Positions 11,243 through 21,705 of a DNA stretch of 64,000 bases are shown here, piece by piece (the stretch's first letter is position 1; the number at the start of each line of letters is the position of its first letter). Made by a program: the position numbers and the translations under genes. The notes below the pieces were generated by a model. It was given only the letters and a program-made list of their open reading frames with translations. It was not told the DNA's origin and searched no databases. The stretch comes from Aporrectodea caliginosa (taxonomy: Eukaryota; Annelida; Clitellata; Crassiclitellata; Lumbricidae): contig JACEVL010000201.1 in NCBI GenBank assembly GCA_020284085.1, positions 973,094-1,037,093 on the forward strand, given 5' to 3'.

Positions 11243-12228
11243 CAGAGGCGCGTTTACAGAAAACGGGGCCCTAGGCGCAAACATTTTTGGGGCCCTTCTG
11301 AACTTCGAAGTCTGAAACTCTGGTGGTGTTAGCCTATGATGTGCAAAAACCTACTTAGCTGATCTTGAAGCCGTTTTTGTCACACACGCCTTTTAAGGTG
11401 CCAACAATGAATTTTTCTCGGCCTCGCATTATGAAGTCATTCTAGGCAGTTTTGTCAAAAAACAAAGTACGTTTTCTTTTGCAATGTCATAATCGCTTTC
11501 AATACCATGTTTCAGTTTTGCCTCCGTCTCTATTTTGGGTAAATTTTCGACAAACATGGCCTTTGATCGTGCAGAAATTTGCTGGTGGCATTTATTCTTT
11601 GCAGCATTTATTATTTGTATAAGTTGCGTTGTTGGCAACTTATTTTGATAAACGAAAATTGATTGATTGATTGCAACTAATTCCAAAATATTGCAATTAG
11701 AGCCATCTTCTTTCGTTTTGCAGCTCCTGAATATTAGCAACGTTTCATTGCGTCAGATGGTAATCAATATTTAATACTACTAAACTTTCGATTACTATTA
11801 CTTACTGGTCAGTGGTTATCAATACTAATAAAAGTTTTAAACACTATAAAGTGACGGAATCATCAGACTATAAAGGTTTCCACACATAGGCCTAAACTGT
11901 AGCAGACGCTAGTTTCTGCTTGTTGATAATAAGTTTGATGTTATTTTACACAAAAATGAACTATTAGCGCAATTGCTGCCCATATGAACAAAGCAATTAT
12001 AACTTAAATTTGACAAAATATACTTTTACAATTACAATAATAATTACTTTTATGAAATTATCTGAATGCCAAGCTGTACAAAATATAAACAAATATATTT
12101 AAAATAATCTAGATATTAAAATGTAATTTTTTTAAATTGAAAAAAATATTTTCATTCGTTTGGGGGCCCCTTCAAGATTTGGGGCCCTAGGCGCGCGCCT
12201 AATTCGCCTACTGGTAAACGCGCCTCTG
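11243..12228. mobile_element. hAT-like nonautonomous element, 986 bp, in intron M-N
   Basis: Inverted ends: CAGAGGCGCGTTTAC at 11243 and its complement ending at 12228, followed inward on both sides by a GGGCCCTAGGCGC block. CAGxG termini are typical of hAT elements. The flanks (TATAGGAC left, TATAACTA right) are not a clean 8-bp duplication. It encloses a 103-residue minus-strand open frame (11740-11429) of unknown identity. Confidence 0.6.
11429..11740 (-). CDS. Unidentified 103-residue ORF inside the hAT-like element
   Basis: It reads MLIFRSCKTKEDGSNCNILE through NQSIFVYQNKLPTTQLIQII to FLTKLPRMTS. It has plausible globular composition but I recognise no domain. It could be a captured fragment or chance. 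It lies inside a TRPC intron on the same strand. Confidence 0.25.
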   Translation of the reverse strand: MLIFRSCKTKEDGSNCNILELVAINQSIFVYQNKLPTTQLIQIINAAKNKCHQQISARSKAMFVENLPKIETEAKLKHGIESDYDIAKENVLCFLTKLPRMTS

Positions 12229-12475
12229 TATAACTATAGGACCTATTAGAGCCCATTTTGGCTTCCATCTATAGACTGCCCTTGATAGGCCTATGTTGAC
12301 AGGATAAGAAGTCGAGTACCGTATAGGCCTAATCCTGTATTTCTTCTGTAGACTACATAGTAATGTCGAAGAACAGAATTTAAGTACAAGCCTTATAATA
12401 CGGCGTTTGACGTCACCATGCAGGGTACTAAACTGAATAGTGCTAAATAACCCGACGCACTTGCCACTTGGTTAC

Positions 12476-12545
12476 CTTCGTTTGGAACGACGCTGGCCAG
12501 AAGGCGTTCGAAGATATAGCGACGAACGACGTTCTTTATGACGGT
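12476..12545 (-). CDS. TRPC channel, exon M (CIRB-like basic segment)
   Basis: Acceptor ctattgcag|ACC; donor CGAAG|gtaacc. It encodes TVIKNVVRRYIFERLLASVV then PNE. It matches in position and character the calmodulin/IP3-receptor-binding (CIRB) region of TRPCs (VMKRLIKRY-like). Phase 0 in, phase 1 out, agreeing with exon N. At 70 bp it is too short to stand out as an open frame. Confidence 0.82.
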
Positions 12546-12904
12546 CTGCAATAGACAGAAACAGAGGCATGCAGACACACCAACAGTTTCACGCCTCTGT
12601 CGCCATGAGAAAGGATTTGTATATTTATACACACGTCACGGTCTATGTTATCATCACATTCAATGCGTCTCCTAACATACTTACTTAAGATGTATTGGCT
12701 ATCACGTAAGCTTACATATACATGTAGCCTACATGTACATGTGTACTAAGCCTACTGCACGTATTGAATTATATCTGCTTCAGTAATAAATATTACTCTA
12801 ATGCTTAGGGTTACTGTTGTAACTATAAGGCAGCTTAAAACTGTAGTCTTAAACTAGGCCTATAACGGAACAGAGTTTCAATCGGTTTAACAAGTAACTA
12901 TAGC

Positions 12905-13311
12905 CAGTGCTACCACTCCTTGGGATTTCTCCCAAGATTTTGGGAGCGACTTCGGATTTTGGGCGTTTTGCATAGCAATCTTGGGATTTTTCCTAAGGTC
13001 TACAAACTAGTTTTTACCGAACTTTCCAATAGTGACAGCGAATCAGATTAGAAAAGACCGGCTGAGAGACGTTTGTTATTATTGTAACTTGTAAACAATG
13101 CAATTTGTTAATTCAATGTTATGCTCCGGTTTTTTCTTTGCGGCGTTTTTTGTGAATAATAATACCGGTAATGTGATTGTTAAACATATATCATATTTCA
13201 TCACAACTTTTTCCTTTTCAGTTACTTGGGATTTTTGGTACACTGTTGGCTAATCTTGGGATTTTTCTAGCAAGATATTTGGATTTAAGAAAATGGAGAG
13301 TGGTAGCACTG
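12905..13311. mobile_element. hAT MITE, 407 bp, in intron L-M
   Basis: Terminal inverted repeats CAGTGCTACCACTC (12905) and GAGTGGTAGCACTG (ending 13311). Flanking 8-bp duplication: actatagc (12897-12904) and cctatagc (13312-13319), 7 of 8 matching. Inside, TTGGGATTTTTC motifs recur near both ends. No coding capacity. CAGTG termini with an 8-bp TSD indicate hAT. Confidence 0.85.
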
Positions 13312-13455
13312 CCTATAGCAGTTCATGCGGTTATAGTGGGCCTACCATAGGCCCTATAAAATTGTGGTAGGCCTACATTGTGGGCCTATGTTATATAAAC
13401 AACGACGATACACGTCACTTCATGACGATGAATTAAGTGTAAGCAATCGACGTAC

Positions 13456-13695
13456 TTGACTTTCAGGTAAGTTCGTTTCACATGATGGTTTCTGGATGAG
13501 AAGGCTGTGCCTGTAGCCGAGTGTCTGGCTGTTGGCACCAGATGCAGCAGCAGCAGCAGCAGCAGCTGACAGTGTGGATGACGAAGCATCCTGCTCAGCG
13601 TTCGGTTCCACTTCGGAGTGGCTGAGATTGTGCTGTGTATATACAGACAACGTTTTGTAATCGCATGCCGACATCGCTGGGGCTTTATATAGCGC
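13456..13695 (-). CDS. TRPC channel, exon L (variable linker with poly-Ala)
   Basis: Donor GTCAA|gtacgt at 13456, phase 0. It reads ALYKAPAMSACDYKTLSVYT, then SHSEVEPNAEQDASSSTLS, an 8-residue alanine run (CTG/GCT repeat at about 13544-13567), and ends CETNLPESQ. Two acceptors are possible: 13695 (cgattcag, phase 0) or 13676 (gccccag, phase 1), depending on how exon K ends. The first bases GCGCTATATAAA match the LINE-tail motif found across this window. This is a poorly conserved stretch in TRPCs, between the TRP box and CIRB. Confidence 0.6.
13551..13569. repeat. (CAG)n run inside TRPC exon L
   Basis: About six to seven CAG units on the plus strand (GCT on the coding strand) encode the alanine run. 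A coding microsatellite, likely polymorphic in length. Confidence 0.8.
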
Positions 13696-14054
13696 CTGAA
13701 TCGTTAAATCGCTATAATTTCTGGTTGGAAGAGCCTCACGGAGACGATATAGCGCCTGCTGACGATGCATTTGAGGGATTCATAAAGAGAAGAATGTGAA
13801 AATGGAGAAGTTTAGCAAATACCATCGACGGGGACTAGAAGTGAATAATGGGCCTATTGCCATAGGCTGTATAGAGTGGGCCAATCGTAATCATAAACAC
13901 CAAATTTCTAAAGCGATGCTCGAAAGCTAAGAGCAAAGCACCCGCTTATTCAAGAGCGCTGCGTCGTATCAGAGGGGTTGTCAAAAGATGTCCAGTGGAG
14001 ATCCGTGTCCGAGGAATATGCTACACAATATTGGACGTGATAAAATGCGGTCGA

Positions 14055-14158
14055 ATTGTTAAAATTAGCTAATAGTAATAGCGATTCAGCGCTTTTGTGA
14101 CGTATAGGCCCTACACAAAAGCCTTGAATTGCTATTACTATGAGCTAATTTTAACAAT
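14055..14158. ncRNA. Imperfect 104-nt hairpin in intron K-L (miRNA-like or MITE)
   Basis: Arms of about 45 nt: ATTGTTAAAATTAGCT at 14055 pairs with its complement ending at 14158. A few internal mismatches and a short loop around 14100-14114 follow. The shape would suit a pre-miRNA or a small MITE; sequence alone does not decide. Confidence 0.4.
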
Positions 14159-14485
14159 AATTATAGTAGGGCTACAGCAAGTATCATCATATACAAACAT
14201 TTAGGCCTATAGGCCTACATACAAACATACGTCGATATAATTATACATAAGCTTACAGTTTAGTTTTTCGTGTTTTAAATTTTCATCTAAATTAGAGTTG
14301 AAGAGGAGTCTTATTTGGCAAAGTTTGACTTCAGATAAAGTGTCGTTGTGCTTCTGGAAAATAATTCTTTATAAGTAGATTAATTTATGGCAGTACACAA
14401 TAGAATTCTGCATATAAGACAATAGGCTGGCCTAGTTTAAGATGCTTCGTATAATTATACAAGCGTAGTTGAGTTCATTGCTTGC

Positions 14486-14740
14486 CTGTGATAGTCGTAC
14501 AGCCGAGTTGCCACCGTTCATCGTGAAGATAAAGGGATTCTCTTCGAGCGTAGCCATGCTCTTCGCGTTCGTTCGACCGGATCTCCAGAGGCTGCAGGCG
14601 CTCAAAGCCGATCGCAGCAGCCGGGCGATTGACTTCGGAGTCGGAAGGATGTTGAAGGGAACGGGAAGCGTTGACCCGTGACGGATGTATTCCATGTAGA
14701 GCTTCGAACGAACGAACTTCCACTCTATGTCCTGATCGGT
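14486..14740 (-). CDS. TRPC channel, exon K (TRP box)
   Basis: Acceptor taaatcag|ACCGAT. It reads [20 protein letters not shown], then [17 protein letters not shown], the TRPC TRP domain (EWKFxRxKL plus the LPxPFN-I-PSPKS motif) that couples S6 to gating. The remainder runs to [11 protein letters not shown]. The best end is CACAG|gcaagc, a GC-AG donor at 14486 (phase 0). Otherwise the exon runs to a weak GT at 14460 (phase 1). Confidence 0.88.
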
Positions 14741-14942
14741 CTGATTTAAAAGAAAGGTCAATGCAAGATGAAGCACCTCTATGTATGGGTTTCTCTTACA
14801 GTGAAACTATGTAAACTAATGTTCACGATTAGGGCCTATAATTTCAAGCAAGTTAATTGAGTCAGGGTCAACGTACTGCAGTTGGTCGCGCGAAATATGC
14901 TCAAAGGAAAAGGAAAGTTAGGTAAGGTAAGGGAAAGGGTAA

Positions 14943-15389
14943 GGGGTCGTCCATTAATTATGTCAACAAATTTTAGGCAGTTTTTGACCCCCTCCCCTTG
15001 TCAACAACTGTCAAACATTGACGGACCCCTAAAAATTATGTCAACAATCCCAGAACCCCCCCTACAGAAAAGAAACACAGTGGCTCAATACATGTAGAAT
15101 CATTTTTTTTTCAAATTGTTTTACACTAAAAAATGCAATCTCGAATTTCAAAATATATGAGTTTAGTTTATTACCAGCTTTTAGTAGTATTAAACATTAA
15201 GCACCTTTATACATTTTTAGCATTACTTAATTTTAATGCTTTCGCTACCATTTTGAAGGGTCTGTGTTGATTCATTGGAAAAAATTTGTTGACGTCAAAT
15301 TTTACCGAACCCCCTCCCCCTTGTCAACAACTGTCAAACTTTTCCAAACCCCTCCCCCTATTTTGTTGACATAATTAATGGACGACCCC
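14943..15389. mobile_element. GGGGTCGTCC inverted-repeat element, copy 1 (447 bp)
   Basis: Starts GGGGTCGTCCATTAATTATG and ends with the complementary sequence. The inner parts are also mirror-like (TTGTCAACAACTGTCAAA near both ends). It lies in TRPC intron J-K and is nearly identical, but inverted, to 25118-25543. The flanks suggest a 2-bp (AA) duplication. Superfamily not determined. Confidence 0.85.
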
Positions 15390-15873
15390 AAAGTTAAGTG
15401 AGGTCCGAGTTATAGGTCGACCACATTCAGACCCGAAGGTATCGCCATGGAACAGGTTACTGTTATGTTGCTTTTGAATGTAGCGTTTCTTCCAGGTCTA
15501 AATTAATACTTTCCAGCCGCGAATGTTAATTCGTGTAAGGATATAATAGCATAAGGCCTATAGACCTATCGACAGGAATCAATTAATCCTCACCTATAGG
15601 TGGTACGGATAGGTGTCTAAGCCTTACCTACGTGTTCGCTGTTTAAGGCCCATGAGCATGTCTTTCAGGGCCAGGTGGTTAGAGTAATCGATTAGTCGAC
15701 TAGTCGTAACAATTTGGAGCTATAGAAGTAGTAACACAGGCGTCACAACAGCAACCTTATTCACGTGGTTTATTAAACCACTAAATTTTTTTAAACCAGG
15801 CTCACTGCAGTAGCATATTCTGAAAAAGATAGATACACAACCAGAACTCTAAGTAGTTGCTAGACTGACTCAC

Positions 15874-16072
15874 AGCGATTTTGTCGAATGACCGGGTCAT
15901 CATGGCAATGAGCATATTGAGTAGAACGATGACGGCTCCCCAGTTGTAGACGCCGAACACGATGTAACCAACGCTTTCAGTAAATCGACTTTTGAAGCCT
16001 TGGAGTTCCACTGTCTTCGCATCTTTCAGGCCAAACAGCGCCCAGAAAATTGTCCGGAACGTATACTCCAGA
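15874..16072 (-). CDS. TRPC channel, exon J (pore and S6)
   Basis: Acceptor ggtttcag|TCTG; donor GCT|gtgagt. It reads LEYTFRTIFWALFGLKDAK, then GFKSRFTESVGYIVFGVYNW, then GAVIVLLNMLIAMMTRSFD. The IFWALFGL segment corresponds to the TRPC pore helix/filter (LFWxxFGL). VLLNMLIAMM is the near-invariant S6. Phase 2 in, phase 0 out. Confidence 0.95.
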
Positions 16073-16882
16073 CTGAAACCAACAAGAAATGGCCGTGTAT
16101 GATTAGAGTGTAGGAAGTCTACTAGATGCATGGTGGCACGATGACCGATTGATTGGTTTCAGGATTGTTTGAAAATGTGTGCTAAACGGAGTCAAATACA
16201 ATGAACTGTAGCCTGTAGGCTTACTGTTCCTGGAGGTAGGTTGTGAACCTAAGGTTCAAAGTCTGTATATCATACTCATAGGCATGTTCACGAAATGCAA
16301 TGTAATGTGTAAAATGTTAGGCCATAGGAAAGCTTCTCTGACAGCATTCCCACATGGAGCCCAATTAGAGTCCATACTCTCATATATCATGAGACCCGTA
16401 TGGAGCCCATATTGGCCTCATATAATGCTCTCGGAAATGCTGGCAGGGTAGGCTCATAAATAATAGAGCATCTAACGTGAGGCTAGTTTACAAATCAGTC
16501 TGTTGTGATCAAATGCAATTGACTGCAGTTAAGTCGTTGCGTGCAGAGGGAAACCGCAGCCGCTCTGTCAGTTGGTCTTGTCCTGCGTAGGCTACAGCAC
16601 ATGGTCCTGGAGCTATGAACATGGTGTCAACTTTTAGGCGAACTTAGGATGGGAATCCGTGGTTGGGCTCTAGATATGGAAGCACACCACCTGACTTTCT
16701 AGTTACCCGAGTGTTGTCTGCCTAATTTTTTTTTGCTAATAAACTTCAGCGTCATTTAGACTATATCGTAGAGAGAGCATTTGATTAGTTTCTCTCTGAG
16801 TGGCGCTACATAAATCTCCCAGTGCAATTACAATTAGCGCAGCTGCGTCGTTATGTATGGAGAGAAACGTAGAGCTGCATAC

Positions 16883-17037
16883 TTTCCGAATCCTTCCTGT
16901 GCATTGGTCTTCGTGTGGTGGTCTTTGATCTCGACCATACTTCGAACAGAAGGATCGTAGTACCAGTACAGATTGTACATGCCGACCATGAACGCCAGGA
17001 ATATAGGCACGAACGTCACCATGAATTTCATCACGTC
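16883..17037 (-). CDS. TRPC channel, exon I (S5)
   Basis: Acceptor cttttag|GACGTG; donor GGAAA|gtatgc. It reads DVMKFMVTFVPIFLAFMVGM, then YNLYWYYDPSVRSMVEIKD and EGFG. S5 is the hydrophobic run of about 20 residues; the rest is the extracellular turret before the pore. Phase 0 in, 2 out, joining exon J to give an Asn codon. Confidence 0.92.
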
Positions 17038-17084
17038 CTAAAAGAGCCATTTTCATTGGCTGTCATTAGACATGGCTATAAAAC

Positions 17085-17107
17085 TGAACTGAACTGAACT
17101 GAACTGA
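17085..17107. repeat. (CTGAA)n microsatellite
   Basis: Four to five tandem CTGAA units just upstream of exon I, within the intron. Probably the tail of a LINE-derived insertion. Confidence 0.75.
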
Positions 17108-17729
17108 AAGTAATCGTAATCTCCTACTTTCACGGAGCTTACAATAATATTATGATAAGTCGCTGGAACTATGAACTTTAGGCTTATTCACAGGCGCTCC
17201 GTTAAGAAGAGGTCTGGTAAGGTCGAGTTCAATCAAGGTTGCAACTAAAAGGCCAATTTATGTTCTGTACCTCTTTTGCATTCGAGCAGATCACTAAGAA
17301 AACCGTATCAGTCTATGCTCTATATAAAAAATATATAAACGGAAAACCGTTCACACACAGATGTTGTTTGCCGGAGATTATTTTCCCATGCGCTAAGCCT
17401 ATAATGTACGCAAAGCAGCTAATTTTTCAATTTCTGCGCCGCTGCTTGATATCTTAATAATGCAATGGATTGAGTTCGCTCGTCTAGACGTCAGCTTTCT
17501 TAAATAACGAGATTGCTACGGATTCCAACTGATATTAATCGGAAGACAGGAGATTTAGCCTGTATGGAAGACTACTTGAAGGGCGGATCTAGGACTTGAA
17601 TCTGAGAGAGCGAAACGATATTGGCCAATAGTAGTTTATGAATGTGATTCACTTTTGTCGTTCTTTTCCTATAGAGCCCTATATATCTTGCAGCCACGTT
17701 TTTCTCTAACCTCAAGACTGTTCTCTTTA

Positions 17730-17810
17730 GCAGTGGTTGGGTCGGGAGCGCTCCTGAGTATAGATAATCTTAAAGGGGCGCTATATAAATCTCTTAAATG
17801 AGTATGAGTA
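17730..17810 (+). mobile_element. LINE 3'-tail fragment (GGCGCTATATAAAT motif)
   Basis: Contains GGTCGGGAGCGCTCCTGAGT then GGGGCGCTATATAAATC, the signature shared by L2-like LINE ends elsewhere in this window (34.9, 42.6, 43.7, 46.3, 57.9 kb). Short intronic fossil. Confidence 0.5.
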
Positions 17811-18344
17811 GATAACAACATATTATGCTAATAATTATTGCATTCATTGCATGCACTGGCTGACCATTCCGCTAAGAGTTCACACAAAATACTACCTCCT
17901 AGCTAAACGACCTATCTCTATTTCCTGCTCACCCCTCAAACAAATGCACAGCGCACTCGTGCAGTGGATCCTGCTATTCTTGATGTGCCTGCACACGAAC
18001 TAGTGTTGGGCCATCGGGCATTTTCGGTCGCTGATCTGAAACTCTGAAATTCGTGTCCAATTCGGTTTGTACTGTCAATTCTTTGATACCATTAAGGTCC
18101 AAGCTTAAGACAAGACTCTCAACTTGCATACCCACCTAGCCTGGTTCTGGCTTCCATCATCTCTCGGATTTCGACCTGGCTTTTGCTATGGATTCTGAAT
18201 TTTGTCGTGGGTTTACTCGAAGCGATCATCGACTGATGTCCTCAATATTATGATAATAGCGCTATTTGAGTAATTAGATTCGCTTGCACTAGCGTGAGGG
18301 ATTAGTATTTAGCAGTGAAGTAATAGTGGCCAATAGTAGTTTAT

Positions 18345-18465
18345 ACGCTGGCATTAACCTTTATCATTCTTTCGAGTGAGGTATTAACAATGAAGAATAC
18401 AATGGCCAATAGTATATTTTACACACTGCAGGCATTCACCTTTATCATTCTTTCAAGTGAGATTA
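18345..18465 (-). repeat. 81-bp tandem duplication of the exon H end and its donor
   Basis: The last about 22 coding bases of exon H plus its donor and about 40 bp of intron recur 81 bp downstream. The copy reads CTCACTCGAAAGAATGATAA, then AGgttaatgcc. A third, more diverged copy lies near 17622-17672. The copy keeps a GT in the donor position. Confidence 0.8.
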
Positions 18466-18591
18466 GCATCGGTCCGAGATGTTCGTTGATCGCCAGCAAG
18501 TGAAAGAGTCGGGCAAAGTTGAGTATATTGCCAATGGCAAATAACGCCTCGCATACGTAGACCGGATCCCACGCATCCCAGTAGAACCGGT
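18440..18591 (-). CDS. TRPC channel, exon H (S4 and S4-S5 linker)
   Basis: Acceptor gcatatag|ACCGG; donor AAAG|gtgaat. It reads DRFYWDAWDPVYVCEALFAI, then GNILNFARLFHLLAINEHLG and PMLISLERMIK. It aligns with TRPC S4 (EGLFAIANVxSYxRL...) and the conserved HLGPxxISLxR linker. Phase 1 in, 0 out. Confidence 0.95.
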
Positions 18592-18984
18592 CTATATGCA
18601 ACAACCAAATGCAATACAACATCATACGATGCACAACACAAATTGGAACAATATAATAGAAATCAATACGATACTATATGATATTGCCGCGCAATACCAT
18701 AAAATGAAATTATAGAATGCCACCATCAGACACTACACTGATGAATTCGATAAGTACTTAAATAGTACTCAATTATGATAATTTGATAAGTACTTAAATT
18801 GTACTTAATCAAATACAATGCAATAATAGGAAAATAATGCCATACAGCTGTATAATCGCAATCGTTATGGCAAATTAAAAATTCCTAAAGCGCTATTCTA
18901 AAGCTACGCACAGGACACCAGCTTATTCACGAGCGCTGCCTCATTGCTAAAGTCGTTTAGCCGATGTTTCCATGGCATTCTTAC

Positions 18985-19084
18985 CAGCGTTGAGCCAGTA
19001 CATTCGATAATTGGCATCCGTTCTGTTGTCAAGAAGTTTCTCCCACGAAGACTGCGCATTGAAGTAACTCAGGGATGATCTGAC
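18985..19084 (-). CDS. TRPC channel, exon G (S3-S4 loop)
   Basis: Acceptor gcacgcag|GTCAGA; donor GCTG|gtaaga. It reads VRSSLSYFNAQSSWEKLLDN then RTDANYRMYWLNA. Between S3 and S4, this polar extracellular loop is variable in TRPCs. Support comes from perfect phase (0 in, 1 out), flanking signals and position. Too short to be prominent as an open frame. Confidence 0.8.
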
Positions 19085-19281
19085 CTGCGTGCAGCACCGA
19101 AAGATTTATCAGTTATTTAAACGGATCCCAAGAGAGCAAGCTCCCGAACAAATTAGACAGTAAGATTATCAGGCATCTTATCCCACCAGATCGGACGTAG
19201 AAGATAATTAGTCTATTAGGCATATTTTTTCGTTTTGTACTAAGTTGCGGTTTGTCAACCTAATGTTTCAATAATAAAGGA

Positions 19282-19284
<3 letters not shown>

Positions 19285-19335
<51 letters not shown>
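19285..19335. repeat. (TA)n microsatellite
   Basis: About 25 TA units in TRPC intron F-G. Confidence 0.95.
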
Positions 19336-19337
<2 letters not shown>

Positions 19338-20147
19338 CATTCTGAATTAACTCAGAGACAATTCCGCCACTGCTCGTACTCTGGCAATGCCAGTCCCACG
19401 CATAGATGAAGAAGGAGGGCGACGCTAATGATCTTTGTTATCACACAGTGTCGTTAAACCGAAACTACTACTACTAACTCAGAGACAACTTTACGTGGCC
19501 TATTTGCAAGAAAAACGGACATTAACGCGCTTCGAAACTACATAGGTCCTACCTGACCTTTTTGCCAGAAAATACAAATTATCAGGAATTGAAAGGACAA
19601 ATCGTGCGTGAACAATTTGCCTAAAGGCGTTACGCAGAGTCTGTTAAGTATGCTCGTACACGCAATCGTTGGATTACGAGCCCATTGCGATAGTGATTAG
19701 GTCTGGCATGACACAGGGCTCTTGATAAAATCCTCTGAGGAATCCCAACACACAGAAACAATTTACAGAGCGTTCGCTGCGCATTCTTGAGTCAAACGTC
19801 GTAATCTAAGTCAGCGTTTGCTATGGACACGATTGCCACAATCCATTCGTGAGTGAATCAAGCTAATTAGCGTGAAATTACGAACTATGGCGCTATACAA
19901 ATGGCCATATATATGCATTATATACATCGGTCAGTAGTGAAGACGCTCTGCCCTATGCACGTCTGAGTTGTGGTAACTCAAACAATACAATATCTCAACA
20001 TTTAGTTTTTTAGAATACAATACACTAGCCTGAATAGCGTAGAACAGAATAAAATGCAATTAAATACACAAGAACACAAACAAAGGCTACTTACTTATTT
20101 ACTTTTATACATCGCTATATGAAGACACCTGCATTTGCAAAACTCAC

Positions 20148-20287
20148 GATTCTCTCCGTGAGGCGTTTGAGAGTGAACGATGCCATGTAGAAGGCAAGCA
20201 TAAAGAAATCCAGTGCATTGTAGATATTAATGAAGTAGCCATGTCCGCCGATCCGATAGACCTGTTTACAGGCATCCCACAGCATGC
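20148..20287 (-). CDS. TRPC channel, exon F (S2-S3)
   Basis: Acceptor ctgaaacag|GCATG; donor AGAATC|gtgagt. It reads GMLWDACKQVYRIGGHGYFI, then NIYNALDFFMLAFYMASFTL. It matches the TRPC W-x(n)-N-x-L-D-F segment (WNLLDFGMLxIF). The hydrophobic run is S3. Phase 1 in, 0 out. Confidence 0.93.
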
Positions 20288-20765
20288 CTGTTTCAGTCCA
20301 AGACACAAACACTCACTGTTAGTTAATTAACATGCAATACAATCCAGCATTCTCATTAAGTTCAACTGTATCTTCAGTCTAAAACGGGCATTGACGGCTA
20401 CAATTGTCAGAATTAGTTGCTAAAATAAATCGCATGTTTGTAAGATTTGTCGTGAGTTGAAGGTTTGTGACCAACACACAAACAAACAAACACACACACA
20501 CACCACATCGTGTTTGGTTGCGAGGGCGACAGAATCATTTCCTGACAAAAACTTCACTCCTTAATTGGAGCAAGTGCATTTCTTAGAAAACGCTACTAAA
20601 TGAAACTTGGTGTAATTTAGTAGCGATTTATATAACAACACATTTGTATATCTAAACTACTAAGTATTTTGGGCCATCGGTTGATGCCTTATACATTAGA
20701 CACCGGCGCAATAGAAATTGCTAATTACAATTTTTCGAGAGATCAAGTCACTCGCACACGCAGCT

Positions 20766-20998
20766 AGTTCACATACTCATCTCAAAAGTATTCACATACT
20801 TATTCCTTAAAGTATTCACATACTCATTCTTCAAAGTGTTAGAATAGGCTTAAGTATTTCTTAAAGTAGGCCTATTCATCTACTTTTTGTAAAGTATTTC
20901 ACATACTTAACCCTTAAAGCAATTACATACGTATTCTTTGAATTATTCTCATATTTATTCTTTAAATTATTCACATCCTTCTCCTCAAAGTATTTGGT
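20766..20998. repeat. Degenerate ~25-bp tandem repeat (TATTCACATACT)
   Basis: About nine imperfect copies of AAAGTATTCACATACTYATT in intron E-F, ending about 40 bp from the exon E donor. No coding potential. Confidence 0.75.
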
Positions 20999-21036
20999 TT
21001 ACATTAGGCATTGTAGCAACATAGTTGCGTAGAGAC

Positions 21037-21301
21037 CTGAGATCCAGAGCAAGATGCAGACTTCCATTGCGGCCGTCGTGTAGTTTCGGATGCACATCTT
21101 GTCGAAGTCTTGAAAATCTGAGGTCAGATTGTCCTTGAAGACGAAGAAGTTCCTTCGAACGTCCTCGTGGTCGCTGATCCTCTCGCGGCAGAGCTTACCC
21201 TGCTCCACCTGACCGTGAACGACGATGAGGAAGAGGAAGAACATGTAGGACGTCGCCTGAGCCACGAACTTAATGCAAGGAGTGGACATCATCCGACCCA
21301 C
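21037..21301 (-). CDS. TRPC channel, exon E (S1-S2)
   Basis: Acceptor ccttgaag|GTGGGT; donor CTCAG|gtctct. It reads VGRMMSTPCIKFVAQATSYM, then FFLFLIVVHGQVEQGKLC, a charged extracellular loop, and MEVCILLWISG. It corresponds to TRPC FMxSPFxKFxxHxxSxxxFL. The S1-S2 loop (about 55 residues) carries one N-glycosylation sequon, NYTT, plus NLTS. Phase 0 in, 1 out. Confidence 0.95.
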
Positions 21302-21705
21302 CTTCAAGGACCAACGACGAAAACATCCGAAAACTGTTACGTATACGTACATATAATATATGTGTGCATGCGTGAATGTATGTGCGTATGTATGTGTGCA
21401 TGTGTGTGCCTATGTATGTGTGTGTATGCATGTATGACAAATGACAGATGGTGAAATGTTTGTTTGTTGTCTTGTATACATTTGTGCGATGAAGCCTGTT
21501 GTGGCTGCAATGGATATGTTACAAGAGAAGTCTTGTTGCTTGGGTCATATTATTCCAACTGTTCTCGGCCTAAGGTCAAAACTCGACAAAATACAAAGTA
21601 GTGGCACATCTAGAGGAAGTACTTTCTGCCATTCTTGCATACAAGACTTGAAACTCCAAGACCAAAACAGACGATGAAGGATTTCTTATGCAGTAGTGTA
21701 TGAAA

